NCBI GenBank assembly: GCA_945900685.1
Contig: CAMDJS010000104.1
Coordinates: 1 to 7,176 of the forward strand
Source of the DNA: Bordetella parapertussis
Lineage (GTDB): Bacteria; Pseudomonadota; Gammaproteobacteria; Burkholderiales; Burkholderiaceae_C
Reading direction: 5' to 3'
Length of the DNA: 7,176 bases
Below, piece after piece: positions 6,054 through 7,176 of this stretch; within the stretch, counting starts at the first letter, position 1; each line of letters begins with the position of its first letter. The translations under genes were made by a program, and so were the position numbers. The notes beneath the pieces were generated by a model that did no database searches, was not told the origin of the DNA, and worked only from the letters and a program-made list of their open reading frames with translations.

Positions 6054-7176
6054 TGTTTTTCGGGTCCAGCGCCTGCTTGATGGTGCGCATCATGGACACC
6101 GCGCCGGCGCCTGCTTCGGTCACCAGAAAATCCATTTTGTGTAGCCCAATGCCGTGTTCACCTGTGCAGGTGCCGTCCAATGACAGCGCGCGTGCGACCA
6201 ACTGGTTGTTCAAGGTTTCAGCGGTGGCGCGTTCCTCGGCGCTGTCCGGATCGATCAAATAACCGAAGTGGAAATTGCCGTCGCCGACATGGCCTACCAA
6301 AAAATAGGGGATGCCTGAGGCTTCTACCTCGGCGATCGAATCGAGCAGGCAATCGGCCAGGCGTGATATGGGCACACAGGTATCGGTGCTGATCACGCGG
6401 CAGCCAGGGCGACTGGTTAAGCCAGCGAAATACGTGTTGTGTCTGGCCGTCCACAAGCGGGTGCGGTCTTCCGGTGTGGTTGCCCACTCGAAAGCTTGGC
6501 CGCCGAACTCAGAGGAAACCTCTTGAACCGTTTCGGCTTGCTCCTTGACGCTGGCGGGTGAGCCGTGAAATTCCATCAACAACATGGGCTGCACCGGCAA
6601 ATTGACTTTGGAATAGGCGTTCACCATGCGAACCGCATTTTTGTCAATCAACTCTACACGCGCGATAGGCACGCCCATTTGAATGATTTGTATGGTCGTG
6701 TGAACCGCCGCTTCGATAGACGGAAAAGAACAAGTGGCGGCTGACACGGCCTCTGGCAATGGAAACAGTTTCAAAGTGATTTCAGTGATCACGCCCAGCG
6801 TGCCTTCGCTGCCGACCATCAAACGCGTCAGGTCGTAACCGGCTGAGGATTTGCGTGCGCGGGTGCCGGTGCGAATGACCTCACCACTGGCGGTGACCAC
6901 TTCCAGGCCCAGCACGTTTTCGCGCATGGTGCCGTAGCGAACCGCATTGGTGCCGCTGGCGCGGGTGGCACTCATGCCGCCGATGCTGGCGTCCGCGCCA
7001 GGGTCAATCGGGAAAAACAAACCGGTGCTTTTGATTTCTTCGTTCAATTGTTTGCGGGTCACGCCGGGTTGCACGGTGACCGTCAAATCTTCAGGGTTGA
7101 TGCTGAGCAACTTTTTCATGCGCGAAACATCAATGCTGATGCCGCCCTGAACCGCGAGCAAATGGCCCTCAAGAGA
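6028..7176 (-). CDS. FAD-linked D-lactate dehydrogenase (cytochrome-type) / D-2-hydroxyacid dehydrogenase, 5' end missing
   Basis: This flavoenzyme of the FAD_binding_4 / FAD-oxidase_C family oxidises D-lactate or related D-2-hydroxy acids to 2-oxo acids and passes electrons to the respiratory chain. The frame is open to the window edge. The visible 382 residues begin at SLEGH, inside the FAD-binding domain, so perhaps 80-90 N-terminal residues are missing. A TTG at 7161 is not a real start. FAD-domain motifs are DPGADASIGGMSATRASGTN (58-77 of the visible part), YGTMRENVLGLEVV and SSAGYDLTRLMVGSEGTLG (110-128). The C-terminal domain has the metal/substrate histidines in GHVGDGNFHFG (295-305) and GTCTGEHGIGLHK (335-347), and ends DPKNIMNPGKIF. 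The pattern fits yeast DLD1 / human LDHD better than GlcD, but glycolate oxidase subunit GlcD remains possible. Its promoter lies outside the window. Confidence 0.9.
   Translation of the reverse strand, partial: SLEGHLLAVQGGISIDVSRMKKLLSINPEDLTVTVQPGVTRKQLNEEIKSTGLFFPIDPGADASIGGMSATRASGTNAVRYGTMRENVLGLEVVTASGEVIRTGTRARKSSAGYDLTRLMVGSEGTLGVITEITLKLFPLPEAVSAATCSFPSIEAAVHTTIQIIQMGVPIARVELIDKNAVRMVNAYSKVNLPVQPMLLMEFHGSPASVKEQAETVQEVSSEFGGQAFEWATTPEDRTRLWTARHNTYFAGLTSRPGCRVISTDTCVPISRLADCLLDSIAEVEASGIPYFLVGHVGDGNFHFGYLIDPDSAEERATAETLNNQLVARALSLDGTCTGEHGIGLHKMDFLVTEAGAGAVSMMRTIKQALDPKNIMNPGKIF

Noticed and set aside
6078..6092. TGATG-GTGCG-CATCA hairpin as a terminator for the transporter operon
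   Set aside because: The stem is only five pairs, has no following T-run and is inside the opposing gene.
6101..6110. GCGCCGGCGC perfect palindrome
   Set aside because: It lies within the conserved dehydrogenase coding region, is not flanked by a T-run, and is the kind of short GC palindrome expected by chance.

Overview
The window looks like the origin-proximal chromosome of a betaproteobacterium, probably order Burkholderiales and possibly a Comamonadaceae-like freshwater lineage. The evidence is family resemblance (ParB starting MVTKKIKGLGRGLEALLG, the particular LivG/LivF subfamily, a cytochrome-type D-lactate dehydrogenase), a moderate GC content and heavy use of TTG for leucine. The taxonomic placement is an inference; no search was run.

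Layout: (1) 1-1357 holds the 3' part of parA followed by a complete parB, the chromosome segregation pair that usually sits near oriC. (2) 1358-1443 is the only real intergenic gap. It carries a clear Shine-Dalgarno, a short TCACGTGA palindrome that shares its core with parS, and no convincing terminator. (3) 1444-6053 is a five-gene operon for an HAAT-type (LivKHMGF-like) ABC importer: secreted binding protein, two permeases and two ATPases. The junctions are a 1-nt gap, a 4-nt gap, a 4-nt ATGA overlap and an 8-nt overlap, so the operon is likely translationally coupled. (4) 6028-7176, on the minus strand, is the C-terminal four fifths of an FAD-linked D-lactate/D-2-hydroxyacid dehydrogenase. 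It runs off the right edge and overlaps the end of the livF-like gene tail to tail by 26 nt.

Working together: ParA and ParB position the chromosome origin and are functionally separate from the rest. The transporter would capture a small carboxylate-type or amino-acid ligand in the periplasm and import it with ATP. Its substrate cannot be read from the sequence. The facing dehydrogenase oxidises D-2-hydroxy acids in related proteins, which makes a 2-hydroxy or branched-chain acid one testable ligand class, but opposite orientation weakens that link.

I see no mobile element, CRISPR array, RNA gene or obviously new system. The most notable points are an ATPase pair predicted to form one canonical and one degenerate ATP site, the tail-to-tail gene overlap, a parS-core-like palindrome next to parB, and an odd lysine-rich tail on the binding protein.
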